DNA of 64,000 bases from Streptomyces sp. A2-16 (GCF_018128905.1 NZ_CP063808.1:8060001-8124000), one strand, 5' to 3'; shown: positions 1 to 9,330, numbered from the stretch's first letter. Notes: generated by a model from the letters alone, not told the origin. Numbers and translations: made by a program.

Positions 1-1500
1 CGGACCGTCAACCGCACGATGTTCCGGATGCGCGAGGACGTGCAGACGAAGCTGTCGCGGCTGCCGTTGTCGTACTTCGACAAGCGCCAGCGCGGCGAGG
101 TCCTGTCCCGGGCGACGAACGACATCGACAACATCGGGCAGACCCTCCAGCAGTCGATGGGCCAGCTCATCAACTCCCTGCTCACCATCATCGGGGTGCT
201 CGCGATGATGTTCTGGGTGTCCTGGCTGCTGGCGCTGGTCGCGCTGGTCACGGTGCCGCTGTCGTTCGTCGTCGCCACGCGCGTGGGCAAGCGCTCGCAG
301 CCGCACTTCGTGCAGCAGTGGCGCACCACGGGCAAGCTCAACGCCCACATCGAGGAGATGTACACAGGGCACAACCTGGTGAAGGTGTTCGGGCGTCAGG
401 ACGAGTCGGCCGCGCAGTTCGCCGAGCAGAACGAGGCGCTGTACGAGGCCGGGTTCAAGGCGCAGTTCAACAGCGGGGTCATGCAGCCGCTGATGATGTT
501 CGTCTCGAACATCAACTACGTGCTGGTGGCGGTCGTCGGCGGGCTGCGGGTCGCGTCGGGTTCGCTGTCCATCGGGGACGTGCAGGCCTTCATCCAGTAC
601 TCGCGCCAGTTCTCGATGCCGCTCACGCAGGTCGCGTCCATGGCGAACCTCGTGCAGTCGGGTGTCGCCTCGGCCGAGCGGATCTTCGAACTCCTGGACG
701 CGGAGGAGCAGGAGGCGGATCCCCAGGTCCCCGAGAAGCCGGAGGAGCTGCGCGGACGGGTCGCCCTGGAGCACGTGTCCTTCCGCTACGACCCCGAGAA
801 GCCGCTCATCGAGGACCTCTCGCTGAAGGTCGAACCCGGGCACACGGTCGCGATCGTCGGCCCGACCGGTGCCGGCAAGACGACCCTGGTCAACCTGCTG
901 ATGCGGTTCTACGACGTCTCGGGCGGGCGGATCACCCTCGACGGCGTGGACATCGCGAGGATGTCCCGGGACGAACTGCGCGCCGGGATCGGCATGGTCC
1001 TGCAGGACACCTGGCTGTTCGGCGGCACCATCGCGGAGAACATCGCGTACGGCGCCTCGCGCGAGGTCACCCGGGGCGAGATCGAGGAGGCGGCGCGGGC
1101 GGCCCACGCGGACCGGTTCGTGCGGACCCTGCCCGAGGGCTACGACACCGTCATCGACGACGAGGGCAGCGGGGTGAGCGCGGGCGAGAAGCAGCTCATC
1201 ACGATCGCCCGGGCGTTCCTGTCGGACCCGGTGATCCTGGTCCTGGACGAGGCGACGAGTTCGGTCGACACCCGTACCGAGGTACTGATCCAGAAGGCGA
1301 TGGCCAAACTGGCGCACGGGCGCACGTCGTTCGTGATCGCGCACCGCCTGTCGACCATCCGGGACGCGGACACCATCCTCGTGATGGAGAACGGCTCGAT
1401 CGTCGAACAGGGCACGCACACGGACCTGCTGGAGGCCGGCGGGGCGTACGCGCGCCTGTACAAGGCACAGTTCGCGCAGGCGGTGGCGGAGGTCGACTAG
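1..1500 (+). CDS. ABC exporter, fused membrane and ATPase domains (5' end missing)
   Basis: This is the 3' part of a type I ABC exporter half-transporter; the reading frame is open to base 1, so its start lies outside the window. The first ~225 residues are the transmembrane domain with several hydrophobic helices and the typical exporter coupling-loop region. The rest is the nucleotide-binding domain: Walker A GPTGAGKTT near bases 859-885, an ABC signature reading GVSAGEKQ (a variant of LSGGQ) near 1171-1194, Walker B ILVLDEATS, and the switch histidine in IAHRLST. Such proteins usually work as heterodimers, so a partner is expected just upstream. The substrate cannot be told from sequence; multidrug or lipid export is usual for the family. 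It ends 33 bp before the convergent sigma factor gene, with a strong hairpin between them. Confidence 0.93.
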   Translation, partial: RTVNRTMFRMREDVQTKLSRLPLSYFDKRQRGEVLSRATNDIDNIGQTLQQSMGQLINSLLTIIGVLAMMFWVSWLLALVALVTVPLSFVVATRVGKRSQPHFVQQWRTTGKLNAHIEEMYTGHNLVKVFGRQDESAAQFAEQNEALYEAGFKAQFNSGVMQPLMMFVSNINYVLVAVVGGLRVASGSLSIGDVQAFIQYSRQFSMPLTQVASMANLVQSGVASAERIFELLDAEEQEADPQVPEKPEELRGRVALEHVSFRYDPEKPLIEDLSLKVEPGHTVAIVGPTGAGKTTLVNLLMRFYDVSGGRITLDGVDIARMSRDELRAGIGMVLQDTWLFGGTIAENIAYGASREVTRGEIEEAARAAHADRFVRTLPEGYDTVIDDEGSGVSAGEKQLITIARAFLSDPVILVLDEATSSVDTRTEVLIQKAMAKLAHGRTSFVIAHRLSTIRDADTILVMENGSIVEQGTHTDLLEAGGAYARLYKAQFAQAVAEVD

Positions 1501-1502
1501 CC

Positions 1503-1532
1503 GGAAGGGGCCGCCTGCGAGCGGCCCCTTCC
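1503..1532. terminator. Bidirectional terminator hairpin
   Basis: A perfect inverted repeat with 12-bp GC-rich arms and a 6-nt loop fills the gap between two convergent genes (the ABC exporter ending at 1500 and the sigma factor ending at 1534). There is no U tract, which is common for Streptomyces terminators. Confidence 0.8.
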
Positions 1533-1533
1533 C

Positions 1534-2859
1534 TCAGTCCAGATATCCCCGCAGCTGATCCGCGAAGGCGTGGTCCCGCAGCTTGTTGAGGGTCTTCGAC
1601 TCGATCTGGCGTATCCGCTCGCGTGTCACGCCGAAGATCCGCCCGATCTCCTCCAGCGTGCGAGGCCGGCCGTCTGCGAGCCCGTACCGCAGCTGTACGA
1701 CCTTGCGCTCGCGCTCGCCCAGCGTCGACAGCACCGCCTCCAGGTGCTCCCTGAGCAGCAGGAACGCCGCCGACTCCACAGGAGACGCCGCGTCGCCGTC
1801 CTCGATGAGGTCACCGAGCGCGACGTCGTCCTCCTCGCCCACCGGGGCGTGCAGGGACACCGGCTCCTGGGCCAGGCGCAGCACCTCGCTGACGCGTTCC
1901 GGGGCGAGGTCGAGGTGGGAGGCGACCTCTTCCGGGGTGGGTTCGTAGCCGCGTTCCTGGAGCATGCGGCGCTGGACGCGCACGACACGGTTGATCAACT
2001 CGACGACGTGGACCGGGACCCGGATCGTCCGGGCCTGGTCGGCGAGGGCCCGGGACATGGCCTGGCGGATCCACCAGGTGGCGTAGGTGGAGAACTTGTA
2101 GCCGCGGGCGTAGTCGAACTTCTCGACCGCCCGGATCAGGCCCAGGTTGCCTTCCTGCACCAGGTCGAGCATGGTCAGGCCGCGGCCGACGTACCGTTTG
2201 GCGACGGACACCACGAGCCGCAGGTTCGCCTCGATGAGACGGCGCTTGGCCATCCGGCCCAGCACCACCAGGCGGTCCAGGTCGAGTGCCAACTGGCTGT
2301 CGAGGTCGGGGGTGTTGAGCAGCTTCTCCTCGGCGAACAGCCCGGCCTCGACCCGGCGGGCGAGTTCGACCTCCTCGGCCGCGGTGAGCAGCGGGATCCG
2401 GCCGATCTCCCGCAGGTACTGGCGGAACAGGTCCGAGGACGGGCCGCCGGTGTCGACGCGGCCGCGGGGCGGCTCGGGCGGTTCGACCGGCTCCGTCTCC
2501 ACGTGCTCGAGGGCTTCCGCGGGCGGCGCGTCCGGCTCCGCCTCGGGGTGGTGCACGACACGGCTCTGCGGGGGCACCGCGACGAGAACGTCGGTCTCGG
2601 CGTCCTGCTCTGTCGTGTCGTCGGTACTGTTCTCGGTCTGTGTGAGGGTCTGGGTCTGCACGGGGGCGACCTCCAGGATGATCGCTGCCAGGGGGTGCGG
2701 CAGCGGTACTTCGGGGGCGGAGTCGGCGGCCTCGCCGCTGTCCGTCCCGTACTCGTTGAGCGGAATCGCGGGGGTCTGGGACCCGCTGGGGACGGATCGG
2801 CCGCGCTCCGAGGACTCAGGCACCGGAACCCAGTGTGGAGTACGACACATCGCCGCCAC
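1534..2859 (-). CDS. hrdA: Principal-type RNA polymerase sigma factor, HrdA-like
   Basis: This is a sigma-70 family group 1/2 factor that directs RNA polymerase to housekeeping-like promoters. After a ~130-residue acidic, proline-rich N-terminus come region 1.2 (SSDLFRQYLREIGRIPLL), region 2 with the -10 recognition helix YATWWIRQAMSRALADQART, region 3, and the region 4.2 helix-turn-helix EEIGRIFGVTRERIRQIESK. It has no long acidic/lysine-rich N-terminal extension of the HrdB kind. Length (441 residues) and position two genes from dnaG fit HrdA rather than HrdB, HrdC or HrdD; that assignment rests on remembered synteny with S. coelicolor. The start is uncertain: GTG at 2859 or ATG at 2850 (MCRTPH), neither with a good ribosome binding site. 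Confidence 0.85.
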   Translation of the reverse strand: MAAMCRTPHWVPVPESSERGRSVPSGSQTPAIPLNEYGTDSGEAADSAPEVPLPHPLAAIILEVAPVQTQTLTQTENSTDDTTEQDAETDVLVAVPPQSRVVHHPEAEPDAPPAEALEHVETEPVEPPEPPRGRVDTGGPSSDLFRQYLREIGRIPLLTAAEEVELARRVEAGLFAEEKLLNTPDLDSQLALDLDRLVVLGRMAKRRLIEANLRLVVSVAKRYVGRGLTMLDLVQEGNLGLIRAVEKFDYARGYKFSTYATWWIRQAMSRALADQARTIRVPVHVVELINRVVRVQRRMLQERGYEPTPEEVASHLDLAPERVSEVLRLAQEPVSLHAPVGEEDDVALGDLIEDGDAASPVESAAFLLLREHLEAVLSTLGERERKVVQLRYGLADGRPRTLEEIGRIFGVTRERIRQIESKTLNKLRDHAFADQLRGYLD

Positions 2860-2924
2860 GAGGGGCGTGCGGTGACTTTTTGCAATCGGGCCGTGACCGC
2901 GCAGTTACTCCGCCGTACACGTGG

Positions 2925-4832
2925 CTAGAGGGCGGCGGCTCCGCGCTCGCGCAGTGCCTGGCCGTACTGCTGCAGGACCCACACCTCGTTCTGCACGGCG
3001 GCCAGGTGGGCCGGGTCGCCGCCGTTGCCGAGGCGGATCAGGGTGCCCTGGATCTCCTGGATGCGGCGGTCGACGGCGCGGCGGCGGACGGTGACGAGCT
3101 GGTCGCCCGCGTAGTTCTCGTCGACCGTCTTGCGCATGATCGCCTCGACGGCCAGCTCCGTGACCATCGCGCGGACCGCGTCGTCGGGGGCGGCCTCGCG
3201 GACGCGGACCAGATAGTCCTGGGAGTCCTGGACGCCGTACTCGGCGCCGCCCGCGTCCATGATGGCCTGGCGCACGGCGGCGTAGGGCGGGGCGGTGAAC
3301 TCGTCGATGCCGTACGCGTCGAAGGCCGGGGAGACCAGTTCGGGGCGCTGGAGGGCGAGCTTGAGCAGCTCGCGCTCGGTGGCGTAGACGGGGTTGCGCA
3401 GGGTGAGGGCGGGGCCGGAGACGGCGGGGCGGTGGGCTCCGTCGTACGACGGCTGCTGCGAGCCGCGTCCCGAGGGGGCCGGGCCCTTCCCGCCGCGGTC
3501 GCGGGCCCAACGGGCCAGCTGGGCCACCCGCTTGACCACGAACTGGGTGTCGAGGATGCCGAGCATGCCGGCGAGCTGGACGGCGACCTCGTGCTGGGCG
3601 CCGCTGTTCTTGATGCGGGCGACGATGGGGGCCGCTTCGTCGAGGGCGGCCGCTCGGCCGGCCGGGGTGTCGAGGTCGTAGCGGACGACGATCTGGCGCA
3701 GCGCGAACTCGAAGAGCGGGGTGCGGGGTTCGACCAGGTCGGCGACCGCGTCGTCGCCCTTGGCGAGGCGCAGGTCGCAGGGGTCCATGCCGTCGGGTGC
3801 GATGGCGATGTAGGTCTCGGCGGCGAACTTCTGGTCGTCCTCGAAGGCGCGCAGGGCCGCCTTCTGGCCGGCCGCGTCGCCGTCGAAGGTGAAGATCACG
3901 CGGGCCGAGCCGTTGTCCATGAGGAGCCGGCGGAGGATCTTGATGTGGTCGCTGCCGAAGGCAGTGCCGCAGGTCGCGATGGCGGTCGTGACGCCGGCGA
4001 GGTGGCAGGCCATGACGTCGGTGTAGCCCTCGACGACGACCGCGCGGGACGCCTTGGCGATGTCCTTCTTGGCGAGGTCGATGCCGTAGAGGACCTGGGA
4101 CTTCTTGTAGATCGCCGTGTCGGGCGTGTTGAGGTACTTCGGGCCGTTGTCCGCTTCGTAGAGCTTGCGTGCGCCGAAACCGACGACGTCTCCGCCGATG
4201 TCGCGGATGGGCCACATCAGGCGGCCGCGGAAGCGGTCGATGGGGCCGCGGCGGCCCTCCTGGGAGAGTCCGGAGAGCAGGAGCTCCTTGTCGGTGAAGC
4301 CCTTGCCGCGCAGGAAGCGGGTGAGGTGGTCCCAGCCCTGGGGGCTGTAGCCGACGGAGAAGTGCGCGGCCGCCGCCTGGTCGAAGCCGCGCTCCGCGAG
4401 GAACTGGCGGCCGGTGTCGGCCTCCGGGCTGCTCGCCAGCTGCTCCATGTACCAGTCGGCGGCGATCTTGTGGGCCTCGACCAGGCGGATCCGCTCGCCG
4501 CGCTGGTGGGAGGGGTTGTAGCCGCCCTCCTCGTAGCGCAGGGTGATGCCGGCCTGGCCGGCGAGGCGCTCGACCGCCTCGGAGAAGGAGAGGTGGTCGA
4601 CCTTCATCACGAACGTGATGGTGTCGCCGCCCTCCTGGCAGCCGAAGCAGTGGAAGAGACCCTTGCTCGGACTGACCTGGAAGGACGGCGACTTCTCGTC
4701 GTGGAAGGGGCACAGGCCCTTGAGGTTGCCACCGCCCGCGTTGCGCAGCTGGAGGTACTCGGACACCACGGCGTCGATCGGGACCGCGTCCCGTACCGCC
4801 TTCACGTCCTCGTCGTTGATCCGTCCTGCCAC
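2925..4832 (-). CDS. dnaG: DNA primase
   Basis: DnaG synthesises RNA primers at the replication fork. At 635 residues it is full length. The N-terminal CHC2 zinc finger is visible (CPFHDEKSPSF at about residue 41, followed by FHCFGC near 61-66). Next come the primase N-terminal domain and the TOPRIM domain (VVVEGYTDVMA near residue 265, with a downstream acidic DGDAAG motif for metal binding). The C-terminal third is the poorly conserved helicase-binding region. The ATG start at 4832 gives the expected MAGRINDEDV N-terminus. The neighbours hrdA and dnaG lie in the same direction with a 65-bp gap, echoing the rpsU-dnaG-rpoD arrangement of other bacteria. Confidence 0.97.
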   Translation of the reverse strand: MAGRINDEDVKAVRDAVPIDAVVSEYLQLRNAGGGNLKGLCPFHDEKSPSFQVSPSKGLFHCFGCQEGGDTITFVMKVDHLSFSEAVERLAGQAGITLRYEEGGYNPSHQRGERIRLVEAHKIAADWYMEQLASSPEADTGRQFLAERGFDQAAAAHFSVGYSPQGWDHLTRFLRGKGFTDKELLLSGLSQEGRRGPIDRFRGRLMWPIRDIGGDVVGFGARKLYEADNGPKYLNTPDTAIYKKSQVLYGIDLAKKDIAKASRAVVVEGYTDVMACHLAGVTTAIATCGTAFGSDHIKILRRLLMDNGSARVIFTFDGDAAGQKAALRAFEDDQKFAAETYIAIAPDGMDPCDLRLAKGDDAVADLVEPRTPLFEFALRQIVVRYDLDTPAGRAAALDEAAPIVARIKNSGAQHEVAVQLAGMLGILDTQFVVKRVAQLARWARDRGGKGPAPSGRGSQQPSYDGAHRPAVSGPALTLRNPVYATERELLKLALQRPELVSPAFDAYGIDEFTAPPYAAVRQAIMDAGGAEYGVQDSQDYLVRVREAAPDDAVRAMVTELAVEAIMRKTVDENYAGDQLVTVRRRAVDRRIQEIQGTLIRLGNGGDPAHLAAVQNEVWVLQQYGQALRERGAAAL

Positions 4833-4861
4833 GCGTGAAGTCTACGGGGAGGTACTGACAC

Positions 4862-6127
4862 CTACGGGACGAGGCTGACGAGTGGAACGTGCGGGTCCGC
4901 CAGCGCCTCCGTGTCCACCTGAGCCCCGGACCGGATCAGTCCCTGAATCGGTTCTGTGACGTCCCACACGTTGACGTTCATCCCGGCCAGCACGCGGCCC
5001 TGCTTCACCCAGAAGGCGACGAACTCGCGCTTGCCGGCGTCTCCCCGGATCACCACTTCGTCGTACGTGCCCGGGGGCGCCCAGCCGCTGTACTCCATGC
5101 CCAGGTCGTACTGGTCGGAGAAGAAGTAGGGCACTCGGTCGTACGTCACCTGGCGGCCCAGCATCGCTCGCGCCGCCGCCGGGCCGCCGTTGAGCGCGTT
5201 GGCCCAGTGCTCGACCCGCAGCCGGTCGCCGAAGAGGGCGTGGTGGAAGGAGGCCACGTCGCCCGCCGCGTAGATGTCCGGGTCGGAGGTGCGCAGTTGT
5301 CCGTCCACCGCGATGCCGCCGCCGTGCGCCCGGTCCGCCAGTTCGAGTCCGGCCGCCTCGGCGAGGGCGACGCGCGGGGCCGCGCCGACCGCTGCGAGGA
5401 CGTCGTGCGCGGGGTGCTCCTCGCCGTCGTCGGTGCGGGCCGCGAGGACCATGCCGTCCTGCCCGACGATCTCCGTCAGTCGGGCCCCGAAGTGGAAGCG
5501 GACGCCGTGCTCGCGGTGGAGTTCGGCGAAGAGGTTGCCGAGCTCGGGGCCGAGGACGGAGTGCAGCGGGGTCGACAGGGGCTCGACGACGGTGACCTCG
5601 GCGCCGTACTCCCGGGCCGCCGCCGCGACCTCGAGGCCGATCCAGCCGGCGCCGGCGATCACGAGGTGGCCGTTGTCCCTGCCCAGGGTGGCCAGGACGC
5701 CCTTGAGACGCTCGGCGTGGGCGAGGCGGCGCAGATGGTGGACACCGGCCAGGTCGGTGCCCGGGATGTCCAGGCGGCGGGGTTCGGCGCCGGTGGCCAG
5801 CAGCAGCTTGTCGTAGCGGACGGAGGTGCCGTCCTCGCCGAAGCGGACCGTCTTCGCCGCCCGGTCGATGGCGTCCACGGTCTCGCCGAGGTGCAGCTCG
5901 ATGTCGTTGCGCGCGTACCAGGCGGGTTCGTGCACGAAGACGCTGTCGCGCTCCTCCTTGCCGAGGAGGTAGCCCTTGGAGAGCGGCGGGCGCTCGTAGG
6001 GGTGGTCGCGTTCGTCGCAGATCAGTATCACGCGGCCGGTGAAGCCCTCCGTCCGGAGCGTCTCGGCCGCCTTCGCGCCGGCGAGACCTCCGCCCACGAT
6101 GACAAAAGTCTGATCCGCGTCGACCAC
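4862..6127 (-). CDS. FAD/NAD(P)-dependent ferredoxin-reductase-type oxidoreductase
   Basis: This is a two-dinucleotide-binding flavoprotein of the ferredoxin reductase family (as in P450 or dioxygenase electron-transfer chains). The FAD-binding motif GGGLAGAKAAETLR is at residues ~12-25, the NAD-binding motif GAGWIGLEVAAAA near 150, and the second FAD motif DIYAAGDVASF near 270. The C-terminal ~90 residues match the reductase C-terminal domain. Length (421) is normal. No ferredoxin or oxygenase gene is adjacent, so the redox partner is unknown. It lies 30 bp downstream of where dnaG starts on the same strand, so dnaG could be partly cotranscribed with it. Confidence 0.85.
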   Translation of the reverse strand: MVDADQTFVIVGGGLAGAKAAETLRTEGFTGRVILICDERDHPYERPPLSKGYLLGKEERDSVFVHEPAWYARNDIELHLGETVDAIDRAAKTVRFGEDGTSVRYDKLLLATGAEPRRLDIPGTDLAGVHHLRRLAHAERLKGVLATLGRDNGHLVIAGAGWIGLEVAAAAREYGAEVTVVEPLSTPLHSVLGPELGNLFAELHREHGVRFHFGARLTEIVGQDGMVLAARTDDGEEHPAHDVLAAVGAAPRVALAEAAGLELADRAHGGGIAVDGQLRTSDPDIYAAGDVASFHHALFGDRLRVEHWANALNGGPAAARAMLGRQVTYDRVPYFFSDQYDLGMEYSGWAPPGTYDEVVIRGDAGKREFVAFWVKQGRVLAGMNVNVWDVTEPIQGLIRSGAQVDTEALADPHVPLVSLVP

Positions 6128-6282
6128 TTGATGCCTCCTCGTAAAGGTGCCGCCACATGGGAGCGTCCCGCACGGAGCGTGATGGGGGAAGAGGGAGTGG
6201 CCCGATCAGGCCACGGAGGGTCACATTCGGACTCGTTCCATGTCACTCCCGTCTTCTCCGCACAACTTGTGTCCCGCAAGCA

Positions 6283-7524
6283 TCACAGGTGCCCCGTGAG
6301 ACGGGCGTGAAGCGAGCGGGCGGACGCGTCGGTCAGGGAGGCGATCTGGTCCACGATCACCCGCTTGCGCGCGCGGTCGTCGGGCGCCCGGTCGAAGAGC
6401 GCGCGGAACTGGGGGTCGAGGCCGTCCGGGGCGCGGACGGTGAACGCCTCGGCCAGTTCGGCGACGACGACCCGCTGGTCGGCCCGCAGCCGCTCCTGCT
6501 CGGCGCGCTGCATGACGTACCGGTCGGCGACGGCCTTCAGGACCGCGCACTCCAGGCGGGTGCCGTGCGGTACGACGAGTTCGGCGTCGTACCGGGTGAG
6601 CCTGCCGGTGCCGTACCGCGCGCGCGTGGCTGCCTCGGCGGACAGGCAGAAGCGGCCGATGAGCTGGCTGGTGGCGTCCTTGAGGCGGGCCTGGGCGACG
6701 GCCGAGCCGTCGTAGCCGTGCGGCCACCACTCCTGGTCCTGGAGGCGGTCGAGGGCCGCGGCGAGTTCCGCCGGGTCGGTGTCCTGCGGTACGTACCGGC
6801 CGAGGGCCACCTCGAAGACGGCCGCGCGTTCCGGTTCGGCGTGCAGGCAGTTGGGGTCGATGTGGCCCGCGTGCAGGCCGTCCTCGACGTCGTGGACCGA
6901 GTACGCCACGTCGTCGGACCAGTCCATGACCTGGGCCTCGAAAGTGGTGCGGGTGCCGGGGGCCTCCTTGCGGATCCAGTCGAAGACGGGGCGGTCGTCC
7001 TCGTAGACGCCGAACTTCCGGGACGCCTGCGCCCCGCGCGGCCAGGGGTACTTGGTGGCCGCGTCGAGGGTGGCCCGGGTGAGGTTCAGCCCCACCGAGC
7101 CCTCTTCGGTGAAGCGCTTGGGCTCGATGCGGGTCAGCAGCCGCAGGGACTGCGCGTTGCCCTCGAAGCCGCCGCAGTCGTCGGCGAATTCGTTGAGTGC
7201 CTGTTCGCCGTTGTGGCCGAAGGGCGGGTGGCCGAGGTCGTGGGCGAGACAGGCGGCCTCCACGAGGTCCGGGTCGCAGCCGAGGGCCGCGCCGAGCTCG
7301 CGGCCGACCTGGGCGCATTCCAGGGAGTGGGTGAGGCGGGTGCGGGGGCTGGCGTCCCACACCTGGCTGCGGGTGCCCGGGGTGACGACCTGTGTCTTGC
7401 CGGCGAGCCTTCGGAGCGCGGCGGAGTGGAGGATCCTTGCCCGGTCGCGCTGGAAGGCGGTGCGGCCGGGGCGTTTGTCGGGTTCTGGGGCCCAGCGTTC
7501 TGTTGACTGCGGGTCGTACGGCAT
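6283..7524 (-). CDS. dgt: Deoxyguanosinetriphosphate triphosphohydrolase-like protein
   Basis: This is an HD-domain dNTP triphosphohydrolase (dGTPase family), which cleaves dGTP to deoxyguanosine and triphosphate. The HD metal-binding residues are visible: the histidine in RLTHSLECAQVGR, the HD pair in CLAHDLGHPPFGHNGEQAL, and a later aspartate in VMDWSDDVAYSVHDVEDG. The DLGHPPFGH motif is diagnostic. The ATG at 7524 (MPYDPQSTERW) gives 413 residues, the usual actinobacterial length; the frame is open further upstream, but that extension has no recognisable protein and overlaps the next gene. It ends 155 bp from the flavoprotein gene. Confidence 0.93.
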   Translation of the reverse strand: MPYDPQSTERWAPEPDKRPGRTAFQRDRARILHSAALRRLAGKTQVVTPGTRSQVWDASPRTRLTHSLECAQVGRELGAALGCDPDLVEAACLAHDLGHPPFGHNGEQALNEFADDCGGFEGNAQSLRLLTRIEPKRFTEEGSVGLNLTRATLDAATKYPWPRGAQASRKFGVYEDDRPVFDWIRKEAPGTRTTFEAQVMDWSDDVAYSVHDVEDGLHAGHIDPNCLHAEPERAAVFEVALGRYVPQDTDPAELAAALDRLQDQEWWPHGYDGSAVAQARLKDATSQLIGRFCLSAEAATRARYGTGRLTRYDAELVVPHGTRLECAVLKAVADRYVMQRAEQERLRADQRVVVAELAEAFTVRAPDGLDPQFRALFDRAPDDRARKRVIVDQIASLTDASARSLHARLTGHL

Positions 7525-7580
7525 GTCTTGACAGTACGGGCAGTGACTGACAATTCGCCTGTACGTCTGCCGGGTACCGG

Positions 7581-8387
7581 CTACACCGCGAGCGCGGGCA
7601 GTTCGTGGCCGGCCGCGCGGCTCCCCGCGCCGCTGAGGTCGGCCACCTGGTCGTAGCGGTGCAGGATCAGGTCGGCCATCGCCGGGTGCGTGCCCAAGGG
7701 GGCCGACGCCAGCCACGGAGCCTTCTGCGCGCATTGCGTGGCGAACAGGCCCCGGGCGGTGAAGTACGACGCCACCGCCACCCTGTCGCGGCCTCGCGCC
7801 GCCAGTGCGCGGATCGCCGTGTCGACCGTCGGGGTCGCCGCGGAGGCGTAGGCCGGGACCACCGGGACGCCCAGGCGGTCCGAGAGCAGCTGGGCCGTGC
7901 GGCGGGTGTCCACGGCCGAGTCGGGGTCGCGGGAGCCCGCGGACGCGAGGACCACCGCGCTGGTGCGGCGCGTCTCCTCGTCCGTGCTCCAGCCCGCCTC
8001 GGTCAGGCGGGCGTGCAGGGTGTCCACCAGGAGGGGGTGCGGGCCCAGCGGGGCGGCCACGCGTGTGCGTGCCGGGGAGGCCGCCGCCATCTCGGGGATG
8101 TCGCGCTTCACGTGGTAGCCGCGGCTCAGCAGCAAGGGGACCAGGACCGCTTCCGCCGTGCCCAGGGACGCCAGCGTGTCCGGGAGCAGTGGCTCGTTGA
8201 GCTCGATGTGGCCCAGGTGGACCGGCAGGCCGGGGCGCTGTGCGCGGACCCGGTCCAGGAGGCCGTGGACCGTGGCGAGGGTGCGCGGATCGCGGCTGCC
8301 GTGGGCCACCAGGACGAGCGCGGGCGGCTCGGGGCGGCGCCGGTCGTCGAGGGAGACGAGGCTGGGCTGGCTGCTGATCCGGTTCAT
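7581..8387 (-). CDS. Sirohydrochlorin chelatase-like (CbiX/SirB family) protein
   Basis: Proteins of this family insert Fe or Co into sirohydrochlorin for siroheme or cobalamin. The sequence has the two-lobed CbiX architecture with two related halves. The first begins ALVLVAHGSRDP and contains LLSRGYHVKRDIP, whose histidine fits the metal-binding site. The second begins TSAVVLASAGSRDP and contains VASYFTARGLFA, which lacks the histidine, so one active site may be degenerate. The ATG at 8387 (MNRISSQ) gives 268 residues. Siroheme is the cofactor of the nitrite reductase NirB encoded at 22763-25366, and a GlnR-like box lies upstream; both suggest a role in nitrite assimilation. This link is inference. 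Confidence 0.82.
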   Translation of the reverse strand: MNRISSQPSLVSLDDRRRPEPPALVLVAHGSRDPRTLATVHGLLDRVRAQRPGLPVHLGHIELNEPLLPDTLASLGTAEAVLVPLLLSRGYHVKRDIPEMAAASPARTRVAAPLGPHPLLVDTLHARLTEAGWSTDEETRRTSAVVLASAGSRDPDSAVDTRRTAQLLSDRLGVPVVPAYASAATPTVDTAIRALAARGRDRVAVASYFTARGLFATQCAQKAPWLASAPLGTHPAMADLILHRYDQVADLSGAGSRAAGHELPALAV

Positions 8388-8420
8388 GCATCGATGGTGA
8401 CGGCCCGAGGTTGCCTCCCC

Positions 8421-8457
8421 GTTTCCCAGCAATAACGCGTGCTTTCCAGCGGTTCAC
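8421..8457 (-). promoter_or_regulatory. Possible GlnR box upstream of the sirohydrochlorin chelatase gene
   Basis: Read on the minus strand this is GTGAA-n6-GAAAG-n5-GTTAT-n6-GAAAC, close to the Streptomyces GlnR pattern gTnAC-n6-GaAAC repeated twice. The central spacer is one base short, and the first and third elements are imperfect. It ends 34 bp upstream of the ATG at 8387. Confidence 0.4.
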
Positions 8458-8596
8458 CACGCCGGGATCGGCCGTGTGAGGAGGCGTGACCTGCGCATTC
8501 GCGTCCTGACGTGAGTCTGCTCACGCGTCGGCGGACGAACCGGTCGGCCCGACGGCACGTCTCTGCTTGTCGAGAGCGACCGGGGAGGGACGTCCG

Positions 8597-9283
8597 ATGC
8601 GACTGCCGAGGGTATGCAGACCGCGCCTGCCACGCACGCGTGCCGGGCGGCGCAGGCTCGTGCAGGCCGTGATGGCGGGGTGCGTGCTCGCACTGCTGCC
8701 GTCGACCTGGATGTACGTCGTGACGGGCGACCGGCTGCGGACGACGGCCGACGTGCCGCGCACCGAGGTCGCCGTGGTCTTCGGTGCCGGGCTGTGGGAC
8801 GGCGAGCCCTCGCCGTATCTCGCGCACCGGCTCGACGCGGCGGCGAAGCTGTACCGGGAGAACCGGATCGAGGTGGTCCTCGTCACCGGTGACAACAGCC
8901 GTGCGGACTACGACGAGCCCGACGCGATGCGCGCCTATCTGACCCGGCACGGCGTCCCGGACGGACGGATCGTCAGTGACTACGCCGGCTTCGACACCTG
9001 GGACTCCTGTGTCCGCGCCCGGAAGATCTTCGGCGTCCACAAGGCGGTGCTGATCAGCCAGGGGTTCCACATCCGGCGCGCGGTGGCGCTCTGTCAGGCG
9101 GCGGGGGTCACGTCGTACGGCGTCGGCGTGGCTGCCAAGCACGACGCCACCTGGTACTACGGCGGCACCCGGGAGGTCTTCGCGGCCGGCAAGGCGGCCC
9201 TGGACGCGGTGTTCCGGCCGGATCCGCGGTTCCTGGGGCCCAAGGAACCCGGGGTGACGAACGCGCTGGCGTCGGCGCGCTGA
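8597..9283 (+). CDS. SanA/YdcF-type DUF218 membrane protein
   Basis: This is a DUF218 (SanA/ElyC/YdcF-like) protein; family members are envelope proteins linked to vancomycin exclusion or cell-envelope metabolism, without a firm biochemical role. One N-terminal membrane helix (LVQAVMAGCVLALLPSTWMYVV) follows a basic tail. The DUF218 core then starts at VAVVFGAGLWDGEPS and includes LVTGDNS, the invariant acidic residues after it, DYAGFDTWDSC and LISQGFHIRRA. The ATG at 8597 is chosen because a GGGGAGGGA site lies 6-8 nt upstream; it gives 228 residues. It is divergent from the CbiX-like gene across a 209-bp spacer that also holds a small 6-bp-arm inverted repeat at 8510-8525. Confidence 0.88.
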   Translation: MRLPRVCRPRLPRTRAGRRRLVQAVMAGCVLALLPSTWMYVVTGDRLRTTADVPRTEVAVVFGAGLWDGEPSPYLAHRLDAAAKLYRENRIEVVLVTGDNSRADYDEPDAMRAYLTRHGVPDGRIVSDYAGFDTWDSCVRARKIFGVHKAVLISQGFHIRRAVALCQAAGVTSYGVGVAAKHDATWYYGGTREVFAAGKAALDAVFRPDPRFLGPKEPGVTNALASAR

Positions 9284-9330
9284 GCGAGCGGGCGGCGGGC
9301 GACTCCGCGTCCGCCCCTGTGCGCGGGCGG

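Noticed and set aside
2835..4838. A 667-codon plus-strand frame opposite dnaG
   Set aside because: It is antisense to the well-defined primase and rich in repeated Gly/Val/Asp/Arg; a GC-driven shadow.
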